This document shows, in pieces, positions 49,614 to 60,447 of a stretch of 64,000 nt of DNA. Position 1 is the stretch's first letter, and each line of letters starts with the position of its first letter. Source of the stretch: Portulaca oleracea. Its lineage: Eukaryota > Streptophyta > Magnoliopsida > Caryophyllales > Portulacaceae. The stretch lies in NCBI GenBank assembly GCA_029582165.1, contig CM055876.1:34776434-34840433 (forward strand), in the 5' to 3' direction. A program made the translations under genes and the position numbers. The notes below the pieces were generated by a model. The model saw only the letters and a program-made list of their open reading frames with translations. It did no database searches and was not told the DNA's origin.

Positions 49614-51287
49614 TTAAGCTTGTTGATAATGATGCAATTTGTATAGCATCACTTTTCCTGAACCATCTCCGCAAGCTATGAATCCACTAGAAGGACTAAA
49701 ATCCATGCAGCTAGGATAGTCAAGGTTCTTGTTCGGCCAATTAGAAAATACAGTGAAAGAAGGTATATGTACCAGCTTTAGACCGTTGTTCTTCCGCAAT
49801 CTTGAACAGATGGCCAGCATCTGTGCGTCGTGATTGAACTTCATAAAACCCACTTTCTCCGTCAGATTCACCAGGGTCTTGAGCGGTTTCCTGTTTCCCC
49901 CGAGAAACTCTTCGCGGTTGTACAAGTTAACTATCCCGCTATACGACCCAGCTGCAAATAGGTTTCCTACAGGAGAAGTACAGAGAGCCTTCGTCTTGAA
50001 TGGGCCGTCATCGTCACCCTTGTGGAAGCAAGTTCTTGTCCTCAAATCCCAGTGATAGATTTGCCCGTCTCCCCCGGAAGTCAGCAATTGTTGCCCATCA
50101 GGAGTGAAAGCAACCGAACGAGCGGTTCCGTTCATCTTAAGGGTCCCAATGAGCTCCTTTGTCTTGGATGAGACCAGCAAGATGTAGCCCTCATGTCCCA
50201 AAAAGGCAATGGTGCGTGAATCGGGGGAAATCTCAAAACTTTCCAGGCTCTTTTCGTCCCTCCCGAGGAGCGGTCCGACCTTGTCGAGACTCCCCTTGAC
50301 TATGTCGACACTGTAGAAGAATTTCCTCCTTCCGGCCACAATCACTTGGGAACCATCCGGTAGGAACGATGCTTTACTGATTGGGCAGTCTTCCAAAAAG
50401 ATGACATCCATCATCTTGTTCCGCTTTCCATCTATTTGAAAAAACCTCAACCTCCTATCGGAACCTCCAGAAAGCAGGAGCTGGTGGTTTCTATGGAAAT
50501 GAACAGAGTTTATCACGGCATTCGAGGTATCTTCTGCATTTGCCTGCGCTAGTAGTGAGTACTCCAACCTGCCGGGTAAAAGCTTCGCACCTCTCTTCAC
50601 AACAAGCTCTTCATTCGTTCTGAGAATGTCGTCCGAAATCCCATTTTCAACCTCGGACTCTTCATCTGTGTCGTACCCTTTTGCCTTTGAATCAAGGTGA
50701 GCCCAATCGGTCCCGGGGTTCAGCTTCTCATGCTGAGCCCTAAGCCTTGATATGTAAGTTGAACCCGATACAACTTCTTCGCCCTCTTCTCTTCGCAGTT
50801 TCCTCAACCTACCGACCTTTACAATGTTGATGGCGGTTTCCTCCTCCTCCTCATCCACCCAAGCGGGCTTCCTTTGCTTATCATTTTCATCATCTCCATC
50901 AATACTTCTCAGCTGAAGTTCGCCATCTTCCTCGATAGCACCACCCGAACGATCCATAACAAAGAGGGCCGCATCATCCCCATCAAACCCTAGTTCTCCT
51001 TCATCTCCATCTCCCTTTGCAAACTCAACCGGAGAATGCACGGTACCAAACAAGAAGTTGCCCAACTCCTTCATTTCCATCTCCTCCTCCATTTGCATCT
51101 GCTTTTCCTCAGCCTCGCGCCTTTTCTTCTTCTTCTTACTGATTACAATGTCTAAACCCTCGTTCTCAGGGACATCCTCACTCCCATCTTGCACCAAAGA
51201 TGGTTCATCATCCTCAACATCCTTCCTCTTACTCTTCTTCTTCTTCACTTTATCCTTAACAATTGCATTCTGGGAAATCAAACTCAT
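49614..51287 (-). CDS. UTP18: UTP18: WD40 subunit of the small-subunit processome
   Basis: This is a single uninterrupted frame of 557 codons, close to human UTP18 (about 556). The N-terminal ~220 residues are charged, with lysine-rich nuclear/nucleolar signals (KDKVKKKKSKRK, SKKKKKRREAEE) and acidic stretches. The rest is a WD40 propeller (VNSVHFHRNHQLLLSGGSD, ARSVAFTPDGQQLLTSGGDG, YHWDLRTRTC, MDFSPSSGFIACGDGSGKV). UTP18 belongs to the UTP-B complex and helps process 18S pre-rRNA in the nucleolus. LFVMD at residues 108-112 fits the arch-interacting motif by which UTP18 recruits the exosome helicase Mtr4. The coding region is intronless, but an acceptor (ttgcag) lies just upstream at ~51325, so a leader intron is likely. 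Confidence 0.92.
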   Translation of the reverse strand: MSLISQNAIVKDKVKKKKSKRKDVEDDEPSLVQDGSEDVPENEGLDIVISKKKKKRREAEEKQMQMEEEMEMKELGNFLFGTVHSPVEFAKGDGDEGELGFDGDDAALFVMDRSGGAIEEDGELQLRSIDGDDENDKQRKPAWVDEEEEETAINIVKVGRLRKLRREEGEEVVSGSTYISRLRAQHEKLNPGTDWAHLDSKAKGYDTDEESEVENGISDDILRTNEELVVKRGAKLLPGRLEYSLLAQANAEDTSNAVINSVHFHRNHQLLLSGGSDRRLRFFQIDGKRNKMMDVIFLEDCPISKASFLPDGSQVIVAGRRKFFYSVDIVKGSLDKVGPLLGRDEKSLESFEISPDSRTIAFLGHEGYILLVSSKTKELIGTLKMNGTARSVAFTPDGQQLLTSGGDGQIYHWDLRTRTCFHKGDDDGPFKTKALCTSPVGNLFAAGSYSGIVNLYNREEFLGGNRKPLKTLVNLTEKVGFMKFNHDAQMLAICSRLRKNNGLKLVHIPSFTVFSNWPNKNLDYPSCMDFSPSSGFIACGDGSGKVMLYKLHHYQQA

Positions 51288-51980
51288 CCTCGGCTACGAA
51301 AAATCGACCCTCCCAGCTGCAAATTTAACTACATAAATAACAAAAATTGAACAGCAGACAAACTCAACAAGGGGCAAGGTAATAATCCTTAACAATCAAG
51401 TTCATCAGAATTTCAAACCCATAAAAATGAACTGTTGCACCTTATATTATCAATTTGCAATCAAACAAAATATGAAAAGGATTAAAAGGAACAAATAACC
51501 CCACATAATTTTCACAAAATGGCAACACACTAAACCCTAAACCCTGAATGTTTTCTCCTGAGAAATTAACCCTAGCATAACCACGCAATTTCTCGTATAT
51601 CCCTAATTCAACCCCTGCGAGAAGAAAAGGGTTTTTGCTATAGGGTCATAACTACAAAAGTTGCAATCTTTCGGAGAACCAGAGCAGTTGTGAGGTCATA
51701 GGATTCAAGTTACCACACACAAAGAGAAGGAAATATTCTGAGAAGTTTATTGAATGTTGAAACGAATATTGTTCAGAGAGAGAGAGAGAGGGGTACCGGA
51801 GGAGGATGAATACGGCGGAGATAGCGGCGGCGACGGGGTGAAGGAAGAGGGAGAGTGGCGGCGGCGGCAGAAACAACCCTGATTGTGCCCCAACACTTCT
51901 GAACTCTAGCGCTAGAAAGTGTAATGTTGGCTTCAATTTTAACAAGACTCGCGTTAAAGGGGCTTTTTTTTTTAAAGAGC
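51288..51980 (-). promoter_or_regulatory. UTP18 leader: 5' UTR exon and intron
   Basis: On the minus strand a CT/GCC-rich leader exon (about 51960-51797) ends at the donor cctccg|gtaccc. The acceptor aatttgcag at ~51325 is about 37 bases before the start codon. The ~470-bp leader intron has two 'aaaccctaa' telo-box-like phrases (51532-51544). Telo-boxes are common near plant ribosome-biogenesis genes; here they lie in the intron. Confidence 0.5.
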
Positions 51981-53806
51981 AAATTAATAGTAGAAAATTA
52001 GTATTTTCTTATTTTCTTTTTTATATATCGTGAAGAACAGAATATTATAATGAAAATTCCATTTCTCAAAATTAAAATTAGCCTAACTCCATAAAAAAAA
52101 TTGCCTCCAAATTGGCTAGCTTTAATTGATTGTCACAATTTTCATTATCATTCTTTGATTAATAGTCTCTTATATAATATTTTATTAGTAATTATAATAT
52201 TATACTTTTAAGATAGTATTTTTCGCTACGAGTCTCATGAGAATAATTTTATATAACAAGTCATTAAATATATTGAAAAATTTATAGTCAAAATTTGTAA
52301 GTTTTGACTGCACAATTTTCAATTATAACAAATAATATGAAATGAACAGTAATATTTTATTATTATTATTTCTTGGGGGTAGGGGGGGGGGGTTGTTTGC
52401 ATGATGGGCTTGATCCTCTGATGACTAGAGAATGTTGCAAATTGATTGTTATCGTCATATTAAGCTTTATTGATCAAGATTCAAGAGTAATGCAAAACCT
52501 AAATGGAAAAGGGTACAAAAAGAACCATGAATTTTTCCACCTATATATGTCCCATGGTTAATTGGTTACATAAGTAGTTTTCATAATCATGTAAATTATT
52601 AAGGTTTGCTTGGGGATTCAACATTACATCTGATGAACCCTATGTCATCCCTTGGAAACCCTAACAATTTTCACAATGGCTAAAGTTTGATCATATCGTC
52701 ACCAAAACATTGAATCTCATTTGAGACAAGTTAAAACAGTACTGCACAAAACAAAACTAAGCAAAATTTACCTTTGCAGTTTGCAAAACAATTTTACTAC
52801 ATATCTGCACAAAACATTGAATTAACTCAATTGATGAAATCTTCAGAAGTCTACAACCAAACAAAAGGAAATACACATCTGATTAGGGACTTTAGTAATT
52901 TGATAACCCTGGTCACTGCAAGTCCTTCTGCTTGATACATCTCCATCTCATTGTACATACATATGTAGCCATATTTAGTTTCTTGTACAAAAACACAACA
53001 ATTCTCCTTCTGATATTCTAGCATGCCATCAAAATCAATGAACATTAAAAAAAAGCCCTAAACAACAAAGCTTTCCTCTGAAAAAACATGCTGAATCGTG
53101 CACATTCAACCAGCTTTTCCGGTAAGCCTGCTTCACTGAACACCCATATGCAACCTGCAAAATCCCGATATTATCACTAATCTAAGCTGACAGAAATGAT
53201 TGAACAAATCGATATCTACAAATGTGTAACAATATGCAGCAATCCAGCAACAGTTCCTACGGATGTGGGATCAAGCTTCCCACTTTTGTGATGGTATACA
53301 TGTGAATGTTTGAACTGTGGAAGAGAGGTTAGCTATGGGAAAAGGTTGGAGAAGATACGGTATTGCGATGAATATTTGTATTTGTCGATTGTTATGCTGT
53401 TATGAATTTGAACATCATATATGCCAAGGAAGGATTGGTTCATTATACAAATACATATATTTAAAAGTTCCACAGGTCATAGGTGACATCAAACTGCAAC
53501 TAGCATGTCAACAGAACAGTAGAATTTAGTCTAGCACTCTAGCCCTTTAGACCCAAAAAGATAAGAATTCAGAAGAACATTCAAGGTGATGAAACCATGG
53601 CTTCGAAGTTCTAATATAGAATCACATCACCAACTCAATAAACACAGAAAGTAAAAACACAGGTGAAACAACGACACAATCGTCACATGAAACAAAGGTC
53701 TACAATGTTGTCTTCCTAAAGCCTAAAGGCAGTATTGCAAAAAGATAATAAAATTACAAGTCAAAACAAAGCACTGGCATAACAATCAGGAAAATCAGAA
53801 TAGTAC
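51981..53806. other. Intergenic spacer between UTP18 and plastid L17
   Basis: This is AT-rich with a G run at 52374-52393. No conserved frame is seen. On the minus strand, 53153-52850 could be a 3' UTR exon of L17, because a donor-like TAG|GTACTATT follows the L17 stop and an acceptor-like tttgcag precedes GTTGCATATGGG; this is only a possibility. Confidence 0.4.
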
Positions 53807-55028
53807 CTAAACAAGCTCAATGTAGGCCATTGGGGCGTTGTCACCTCTCCGTGGGAGGGTTCTAATGATCCTGGTGTACCCTCCATTTCTTTCACCATAC
53901 CTGTCTTGAACCTCAGCAAACAAGGCATGCACAACCTGCTTCTCATATATAAACCCTAGTGCTTGTCTTCTTTTGTGAAGCGTACCGTCCTTAGCCAAGG
54001 TAATCATTTTATCGACATATTTCCTAACAGCACTTGCACGTGCTCTTGTGGTCTTAATTCGCCCATACTTGAGAAGCTGAGTTGTGAGACCTCGAAGAAG
54101 AGCCCGACGCTGGTCTGGGGGCCTGCTAAGTTTAGGGACTCGTCTCCCATGTCTCATGGCAAAGACTCTACCCCCATTACCAATTTTCCTGAGCAGAATG
54201 TCAAATCCAGAGTTCTCTGACAGAAAATTTTTTTAATAAGCTTTACGTCAAGCTTGAATAGACAACAACATTCACTCATGAAGTGGATGCTGACAATCAA
54301 GTAAGGGAAAAAAAGAAAGAAAGAAAGTAAACATCAACAAATTTCATTGCTAGTGTATAAAACCACCATTGGGCCTGATGATTTTGGTTGAGATAGTTCC
54401 ACACGGTATCAAAGTCATGCCCAGTGAAAGGTCTCAAGTTTGAATTTCAGCAACCCCCATGTTTCTTTGTGTAAGCTTAAGGGGGCCTCTTGCAGCATCC
54501 ACAATTCAAGCCCAAAGGTCATTCGAACGAGGGCGTGTTAGTGTACAAAACCATCATTGGGCCTTCAATCATCAACTTAAAATTTTGGTTGGGATGGTTC
54601 CACATTTATAACTAGCTAATGCCTAACATGTTAAAATGATATCAGGGTTTTTATATTCACAAGAGTCATCATGCCACAGTCATCATTTTCTATTTTTCTG
54701 TAGGCTGATCCAGGAACTAGTATCCTAGCACGCAAAATGGGAATCCCATGTTAAACACAAACGAATCCAATTCATTGAGGGACAAGAGAGGGATACCTGA
54801 TCCAGCGGTAAACCCTGAGAGAAGAGGGCAGAGAGCGGTGAGACCGCTATATTGTGGCAGAAGAGCCTTGGGAGCTTTCCCAGATAGCCTTAAACCGTGC
54901 GGCTTTGAAGATGAGGGGTTATAAGCAGCGGATATGTTCGAGCATATGGACATGGGACCCGACGGAACTGAAGGCAGAGCTGTCCTTAGTGTTGCCATGC
55001 TCCATGTCATCGACGAAGAAGCGGCCAT
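53807..55028 (-). CDS. RPL17: Plastid 50S ribosomal protein L17 (bL17c), nuclear-encoded
   Basis: Exons 55028-54797 and 54216-53807 join through phase 1 to about 213 residues. The last 116 residues are a complete bacterial-type bL17 domain: [29 protein letters not shown], then [26 protein letters not shown] and the end [11 protein letters not shown]. The N-terminal ~97 residues are rich in Ser/Ala/Pro with few acidic residues ([20 protein letters not shown]), a typical chloroplast transit peptide, and are encoded largely by exon 1. bL17 binds 23S rRNA near the polypeptide exit tunnel. The start at 55028 is preceded by an acceptor (atctag), and a leader exon at about 55720-55624 ends at a gcg|gtaattt-like donor, so there is probably a leader intron too. 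The 580-bp coding intron holds a TRIM-like element. Confidence 0.93.
54348..54613. mobile_element. TRIM-like miniature LTR element in the L17 intron
   Basis: Two short direct repeats, about 54350-54401 and 54538-54613, share 'tagtgta(t/c)aaaacca(c/t)cattgggcct' and 'ttttggttg(a/g)gat(a/g)gttccaca'. After the first comes ggtatcaaagtcatgcc, resembling the initiator-tRNA(Met) primer-binding site tggtatcagagc. Before the second are 'taagggggcctc' and 'gggcgtgt'. This order (short LTR, primer site, ~140-bp core, purine tract, short LTR) is that of a terminal-repeat retrotransposon in miniature. The left repeat lacks a central ~20 bases, so the copy is old. Confidence 0.65.
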
Positions 55029-56114
55029 TTTTTGAGGGCACCCACTAGATTAACACAGTGCATCAAAAAGACCCATCAAACAAAACTTTCAAGATAAAAT
55101 TCAACATATCAGAACCACCCAATTGTTGGAACTTGGAATTCACACTGCCCCCCCCCCCCCACCCACAAAGGAAAACAAAAGGGTGATGGGAGTAACTCTA
55201 GAACTAGAACAATCATCCAAAACCAAAAAAGAATCAAAATAATGAATCCCCCATTATTCCAGATAAGGTTTTAGTGAATCATTATCTCCAGTTCTCAACC
55301 CACTTGGCCAAATTTCACACACCCATTTCCAAAAAAACAAAGAAGAATTCCCACACTAAACCCAAAACAAACACATTACCCACACTAAGCCCAAGTTATG
55401 GCAAATGCATTCACAACAATGTCATTGAAGCATTTCATCGAACACTTAACAGGCACAAACAGCACAGTCGAATTTCCAGAAAGATAGAGTAGAATTCCCA
55501 AATGGGTATATGATATACTGAAAGATGGACCAACTATGATTGCCCATTCATGGAAAAAACGAAAAATTGCAGCTTGGATTACACCATTGAAAGAGGAAGA
55601 TGAAATAGAGAAGAGAAATTACCGAGCTTGAAGCAGGAGATGTTCCTCAAATTGAGTTGGATAAGGAGGGTGAGGAGAGAGACCGCCTTTAGCTGTTCTT
55701 CTCAACGAGATTGAGGGATTAAAAAAAAGTCTATAGCAAAGAATTATATTGTGTGCTCGAATCCACCGTGCCAATATAGGCTGTAGGTCCCAATTTCTTA
55801 TTTTTGAAAAAGAAAATTACGAGTACTTTTCTTTTTGGTCACAGTGAGCAACGCTGTGAAAAATTTAGGTTCGACTGAATTATTTCGAGTACACGGGTGA
55901 ATTAGATATAAGGCGAAAAGTTGACGTTCAATACACGTTTTCTTGTATATGTTTTGGATTGAATAATTTGGACAAGTCCAAATTTGAATTAATATTGGGC
56001 TTTATTAATAAAAAAATGAGAAATATTATGTCTGAATTTTCAGTTAAACCTGTCAACGTCAAAATTTGGGCAAAAAAATTATGACCTTACCCATTTTTTT
56101 CCAGGTCAGACTAA

Positions 56115-56575
56115 GGTCTTGTTCTTTTATGCAGTTAGTATGGTGTGAAAATGGTGCAATTTATTGTGAAATTGTGGAAGATGTAGTAAGTTGTGGAATG
56201 GTATATTAAAATTTGTAAATAGCGTGATTGATATGATAGATGATGAAAGAGAATGTGAGGGAATGTGAAAAGTTGAAGAGAAAAGTGAAGAAATATATTG
56301 ATAATGATTGTGTTAAAATGTGATATAGGCCCCGTTCTTTTGTGCGTTGTGTTTACGTTGCGTTGCGTTACGTTTAGTTGTGGTAGATTGCGTTAAGTTG
56401 CGGTGGAAATAGTTAAAAAGTAATGATAATTTGCGTTATGTTGCGGTAGGTTGCGGTAAATTGCGTTGCGTTTGCGTGCATTAACGCATAAAAGAACGGG
56501 GCCATAGTATAATAAAGTGTGAAAGAATATTAAGCACTATAGTGAATTGTGGTACACACACTAGACCGTCGTCGT
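56115..56575. mobile_element. PIF/Harbinger-like MITE carrying a nested MITE
   Basis: It begins gtcttgttcttttatgcagt after TAA (56112-56114). The body resembles the family (aatggtgcaa, gttgtggaatggtatat) up to 56327 and resumes at 56504 (agtataataaagtgtgaaag). The right end is degenerate, near 56575. Confidence 0.65.
56328..56503. mobile_element. Nested MITE with near-perfect ends, 'ggccccgttcttttgtgcgt'
   Basis: The ends ggccccgttcttttgtgcgt and acgcataaaagaacggggcc match almost perfectly over 20 bp. ATA flanks both sides. The interior is built of gcgttgcgtt and gcggtaggttgcggt phrases. At 176 bp it is the shortest and best-preserved relative here, so probably the most recent. Confidence 0.85.
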
Positions 56576-56953
56576 TAGGGTCTGTCAAATTAATGGGTAA
56601 CTCCAATTTATCAAAAATTACCTAAATTTACCAAAAGTTGACAAAGTTAAAATCAAAAAAAAAAATTTTGATATATTCACGTAAATTTGTCAAAAATTAT
56701 CAAAATTTATTAAAATTTAAATTTTACCCAAATATTTTTTCCCGATAAATTTGACATATATATTACCAAACTGGTTTCGAAAGACGTGTATAATTTTATC
56801 AGCAATGCTTTATGGTCCCTTTTCCTAGTTGGCAATAAAAAAAACGAATCCAATTCCAGAAAAACATTGCTTGAAACTTAAAAACCGAACCAAAGCACCA
56901 ACCCACCGCCATTCCCTCACTTCCCCGCGGCTCCACCCTCTCGTCCACCATCC

Positions 56954-57253
56954 ATGGCGACTGCCGCCGCCTCTGCCGCGCCATCACGGCGGGAGGTTTT
57001 CTCTCTCCTCCGCGCGCTCCTCCGTGCATCCCGAAGCTTTCCCGACTACAACGTCAGAGAATACGCCAGACGCCGAACTCTCGACGGATTCCGCCGCAAC
57101 TCCGCCGTCTCCGACGAGATTTCTTTCTCCACAGCCTTCTCCGACGGCGTTGCTCAGCTCGAGGTCGTCCGGCGGCAGTCCTCCGTCTACTCTCTCTTCC
57201 AGTCGCCATTGAAGTCCATCCTCGACAACAAGAGTAGCAGCAGAATCAGGTAA
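56954..57253 (+). CDS. ISD11: ISD11/LYRM4-like LYR-motif protein
   Basis: This is a single-exon frame of 99 codons. Residues ~15-50 (VFSLLRALLRASRSFPDYNVREYARRRTLDGFR) match the LYR/Complex1_LYR domain of LYRM4/ISD11: the SxLLR helix, then F-x-DYN-x-REY-x-RRR and GFR. A later VVRRQSSVYSLF block also fits. The canonical LYR tripeptide reads LLR here. ISD11 stabilises the mitochondrial cysteine desulfurase NFS1 and so supports iron-sulfur cluster assembly. The short Ala/Ser-rich N-terminus may aid mitochondrial import. The start is the first ATG of a GC-rich leader. Another small LYR protein is the alternative. Confidence 0.8.
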   Translation: MATAAASAAPSRREVFSLLRALLRASRSFPDYNVREYARRRTLDGFRRNSAVSDEISFSTAFSDGVAQLEVVRRQSSVYSLFQSPLKSILDNKSSSRIR

Positions 57254-57927
57254 ACACTGATGATGTAGTGGATCGAAATTCTTCGGCTTTTTTGGTTGTT
57301 TTTTTGTTGTTGTGATTGAAATTTGAGAAACATAATTTGTAATAATGTTTTGGCAGAAATCTGAGGAGTTGGAATTTCAGTGATCGATTTAACTTACGAA
57401 ACAGTTTTATATTATACACGATTGAAACAATATTTTGCTTTGGATGTATACAGAATATGTGAGTTTTATTGAGTCAAGTGCTTGATTGATTGTGTTTTTT
57501 GTTCCTGTTATCGGAATCTAATTGTGAACTTGCCAATTTCTGCAAATTTGACCAATTCCGTAGAATTTTTCTTATTGAACTGAGAACATTTTGAAGCAAT
57601 TAATGCAAACCGTAGGGGAGATTTGGATCTTACCAAGTAAATCAAATACTAAACCCTTAACCCCTTTTATTCGGAAAGAGTAAAACCATAGTTACCAGGA
57701 ACGTTTCCCGGTCTTTAGTCCTAGAATGCGGGTCGCTAACTTTTACACAAGTTTAGTCTAGTTTTGACTTCGGAACGCTTGTTCCCGGAAGGCAAGTTGT
57801 AGGCATGGTAGAGTTCCCGGTAACTATGGAGTAAACAATCAACCAGAAATCAACTACACATCAAATACACAAATTGGGAGATGAATGTATATAGTAATTA
57901 GTACAGAGGGAAGTGAGTATGCACATC
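57254..57927. other. Convergent 3' regions of ISD11-like and SNAP33 genes
   Basis: The likely ISD11 3' UTR takes up the first part. A small hAT-like MITE is at 57687-57828. No gene is seen. Confidence 0.5.
57687..57828. mobile_element. Small hAT-like MITE
   Basis: The ends catagttaccaggaac and gttcccggtaactatg are inverted repeats of ~16 bp. The flanks gagtaaaac and gagtaaac agree as an 8-bp duplication with one extra A. At 142 bp it has no coding capacity. Confidence 0.65.
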
Positions 57928-59373
57928 TCATTTGCGGAGCAATTGACGTGCACGCCGATTGGCATATTCAACTCTCTCATTCAGCACACCAACGTCATGA
58001 TCAACGTGCTCTAATGCTTTGTTGTGCCTGAAAAATGGGGAAAACAAAAACCAAAGATGCTTGATGAATGAATATTGACACCCATGCATTATCCTTATCC
58101 CTCAATCTAGGAGAAAGAAAAGAGTAGAATATTAGTCATGAGACTAACCGATTGATCTCAGTTCCCATATCAACAGCCATGACCTTCAGCTCCCCTAATA
58201 GATTGCTCAAGTCTGAAAGTGCATCATCTTGCTTCATCTTTTCCACCTGTTAATGTATACAATGGGAGAAGAATTAGCAATGCCTAGGCTGGACTAATCA
58301 TTTTACTTGGTTACGAGTGTCCAACATGGCTACATGTTTGAAGGCGAAGAATGCTTGTCTTCTAGGGTTTTTTGATAACCGATGTGGTTCATACTCGTAC
58401 TTGTATTTTGATGTCAAACATCAATTGAAGTACAGTCAAACAATCAGTAAGTATCTTGAACCGTGTTATAAATTCGTTCATTCTGACCCAAACTAATGAT
58501 ACTACTGCTCAAAACACAATGTGCAACATTTGGAGAACACAAACCTCGATTTTTTGCAATGCGTTTGTGGGTTCAGGAGGAGTTTGTGATTTTGGACGAC
58601 CATTTGATAATGGTGTCAAACCCAGCTTCTCCCTCTGCTCCAGGAGATTGCCTTTACTGCTAACAGGATCATCTGTTCAGAGATGAGGTTTATCAGTGAC
58701 AAACAACAATTGGATAACACGGCCATAGGGAGGGAGGTCGAGAATGAGGGAGAGAAACCTCTCATTGTAGTTGGTCCTTTAATGGGCCGCGTCCACTTTG
58801 GTTTCCAACGCTTAGAGAAAATCCCCCCAAGACTTCCTAAAAGTTTCTCCCCCTGAAAGAATCGGACAAACATGTGCTTACATTATGACAGCAAAACATA
58901 TTATTGTCTGAATTATCAATCAGACTGCAAAACAGATTTCTAGAACCCCAAATACAACAGTGTCAGAACGAGACCAATTCTGCAAGTAGTCCTTTCTGTT
59001 TCAATGATGAGATCATCGGATATGTTGATCATTAACTGATGAGAAAAACATACCCTAGTTAAATGATAAGCAATATTTACAGCTTCCTCGTGTGTCCTCG
59101 TGATTTGTTCACCTTGGTGATGAAGAGTGATCAGCGTTTGGGTGGCATCTTCTCTTATCTCTTCAGCAATCCTCAGAGAATGATTGACCGTCTTGGTAGT
59201 TTCCTCAGCTTTGTACACAGCATAGTTCTCTAAGTCTTCCACACTCTGGTTTTGTACTCCTCCCGAGTCACGGAAATCATTGTCATATCTATTCCTTTGT
59301 TCATAGGTCAATGAGTACTTAGACCCAGACGATGTCACTGCCCTTGCTCTATCTTGTACACACTCATGACCAC

Positions 59374-59408
<35 letters not shown>

Positions 59409-59599
59409 CCAAACGGGTTTGTCCAGCTAGAATTCAGTGTATTTGATGTAGGTTTAGACGGAGGTATTGTTGCGGGGAAGTGACCCAGCTGCTTATCTGC
59501 TTCATCATCGGAATCGAAAGGGTTGTAGCTTGTAGGTATAGAAGAACTAGGCTTAGAGAACAGATGTAATGGTGAGTTCTTGAATCCCATTCCTACCAT
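57928..59599 (-). CDS. SNAP33: SNAP33-type Qb+Qc SNARE, five exons
   Basis: Exons 59599-59054, 58852-58759, 58672-58545, 58246-58149 and 58027-57928 give about 321 residues. The N-terminus carries two NPF motifs (YNPFDSDDEAD, WTNPFGDD) and an 11-residue Asp run. The Qb SNARE helix covers ~125-185 (ENYAVYKAEETTKTVNHSLRIAEEI to HHQGEQITRTHEEAV), then GEKLLGSLGGIFSKRWKPKW. The Qc helix is the last ~65 residues, ending ANRRARQLLRK. SNAP33 joins a syntaxin (SYP1) and a VAMP72 in fusion at the cell plate and plasma membrane. No cysteine palmitoylation cluster is seen in the linker, as usual in plants. At the Qc zero layer the sequence reads EINRHN where EI-x-x-QN is expected. The leader probably has an intron, with a GA-rich 5' UTR exon near 60360-60450. 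Confidence 0.9.
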
Positions 59600-60402
59600 T
59601 GTTGATGATTTGATATCCTCTACTATGCAGATGGCTTTCTATAACTATCCTGCTTCACAGAAGCTGCATATAGTTCAAAATTAGGAATCAAATCTGTGAG
59701 ACTAAGAATTAGAGCAGCAATCATCATCTCAGACAAGAATTGATATAAAAATTTATATGCAACTGCAGAATGAGAATACCTGTATGCAAAATACAGTTCA
59801 AAAGCAAGCATCAAAATAATTCATCAATCCGTGGGACTGAAAATTAGAGCAGAACTAATTTTCTATTTCTGACGAGAATTGGCGTAAAAGTTTATATAAA
59901 CTACCAAATGAGAATACTTGGATGCAAAATACAGATCAAAATACGCAATCTACACTGAATCAAGCAGAAAACAATAAGATTCTAGTTTCTCAACAGGAAA
60001 AGCCCCAGAAAATCGAACTTTCGAGGACTAGAAGCAAGGTGTAGCCAATTTAGGTCGGATTCTCATACTAGTCATGAAATTACACAAAAGAGAACGCAGA
60101 AACCTGTGGAATTGAACAAGAAATAGTAAAATCAAAGCCGAACAATTGAATCAAGCATTTGAAACGAGCAACCTAAAGATCAGATCTCAATTGGAAGCAC
60201 GCTTAAACTTGAATCAATGGAGTAGGCAAGAAAACAAGCCAGAAACTGAAGATGAACCGGAATAATTGATTTGGTACTATGAATTCGAGTTACGAACGAT
60301 TGAGCAACTGCATTTCAACGAAACAGAAGAAAGAGCAAGAGAGAGAGAAAGTTGCTTACCTGAAATTCCAGCAAAAATGGCGACCAAATGTCCAGAAACT
60401 GA

Positions 60403-60403
60403 C

Positions 60404-60442
<39 letters not shown>
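60403..60442. repeat. (GA)n microsatellite in the probable SNAP33 leader
   Basis: About 20 GA dinucleotides (CT on the sense strand of SNAP33). They lie upstream of the coding exons, in or next to the predicted first leader exon. CT-rich leaders with such runs are common in plants and may act as a core-promoter Y patch. Confidence 0.9.

Positions 60443-60447
<5 letters not shown>

Larger units (their letters stand above)
55029..56953. promoter_or_regulatory. Divergent region between plastid L17 and ISD11-like gene
   Basis: The two genes diverge from here. 55029-55720 is L17 leader exon and leader intron, including a C run at 55147-55161. 55721-56953 carries a Harbinger-like MITE with a smaller relative nested in it (56115-~56575 and 56328-56503). 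AT-rich sequence then gives way to a C-rich leader just before the ISD11 start codon. Confidence 0.5.

Noticed and set aside
54400..54425. tRNA-like sequence ggtatcaaagtcatgcc
   Set aside because: There is no cloverleaf; it fits a primer-binding site of a TRIM instead.
58456..58686. 76-codon plus-strand frame
   Set aside because: It is antisense to SNAP33 exon 3 and its flanking introns, with no independent support.
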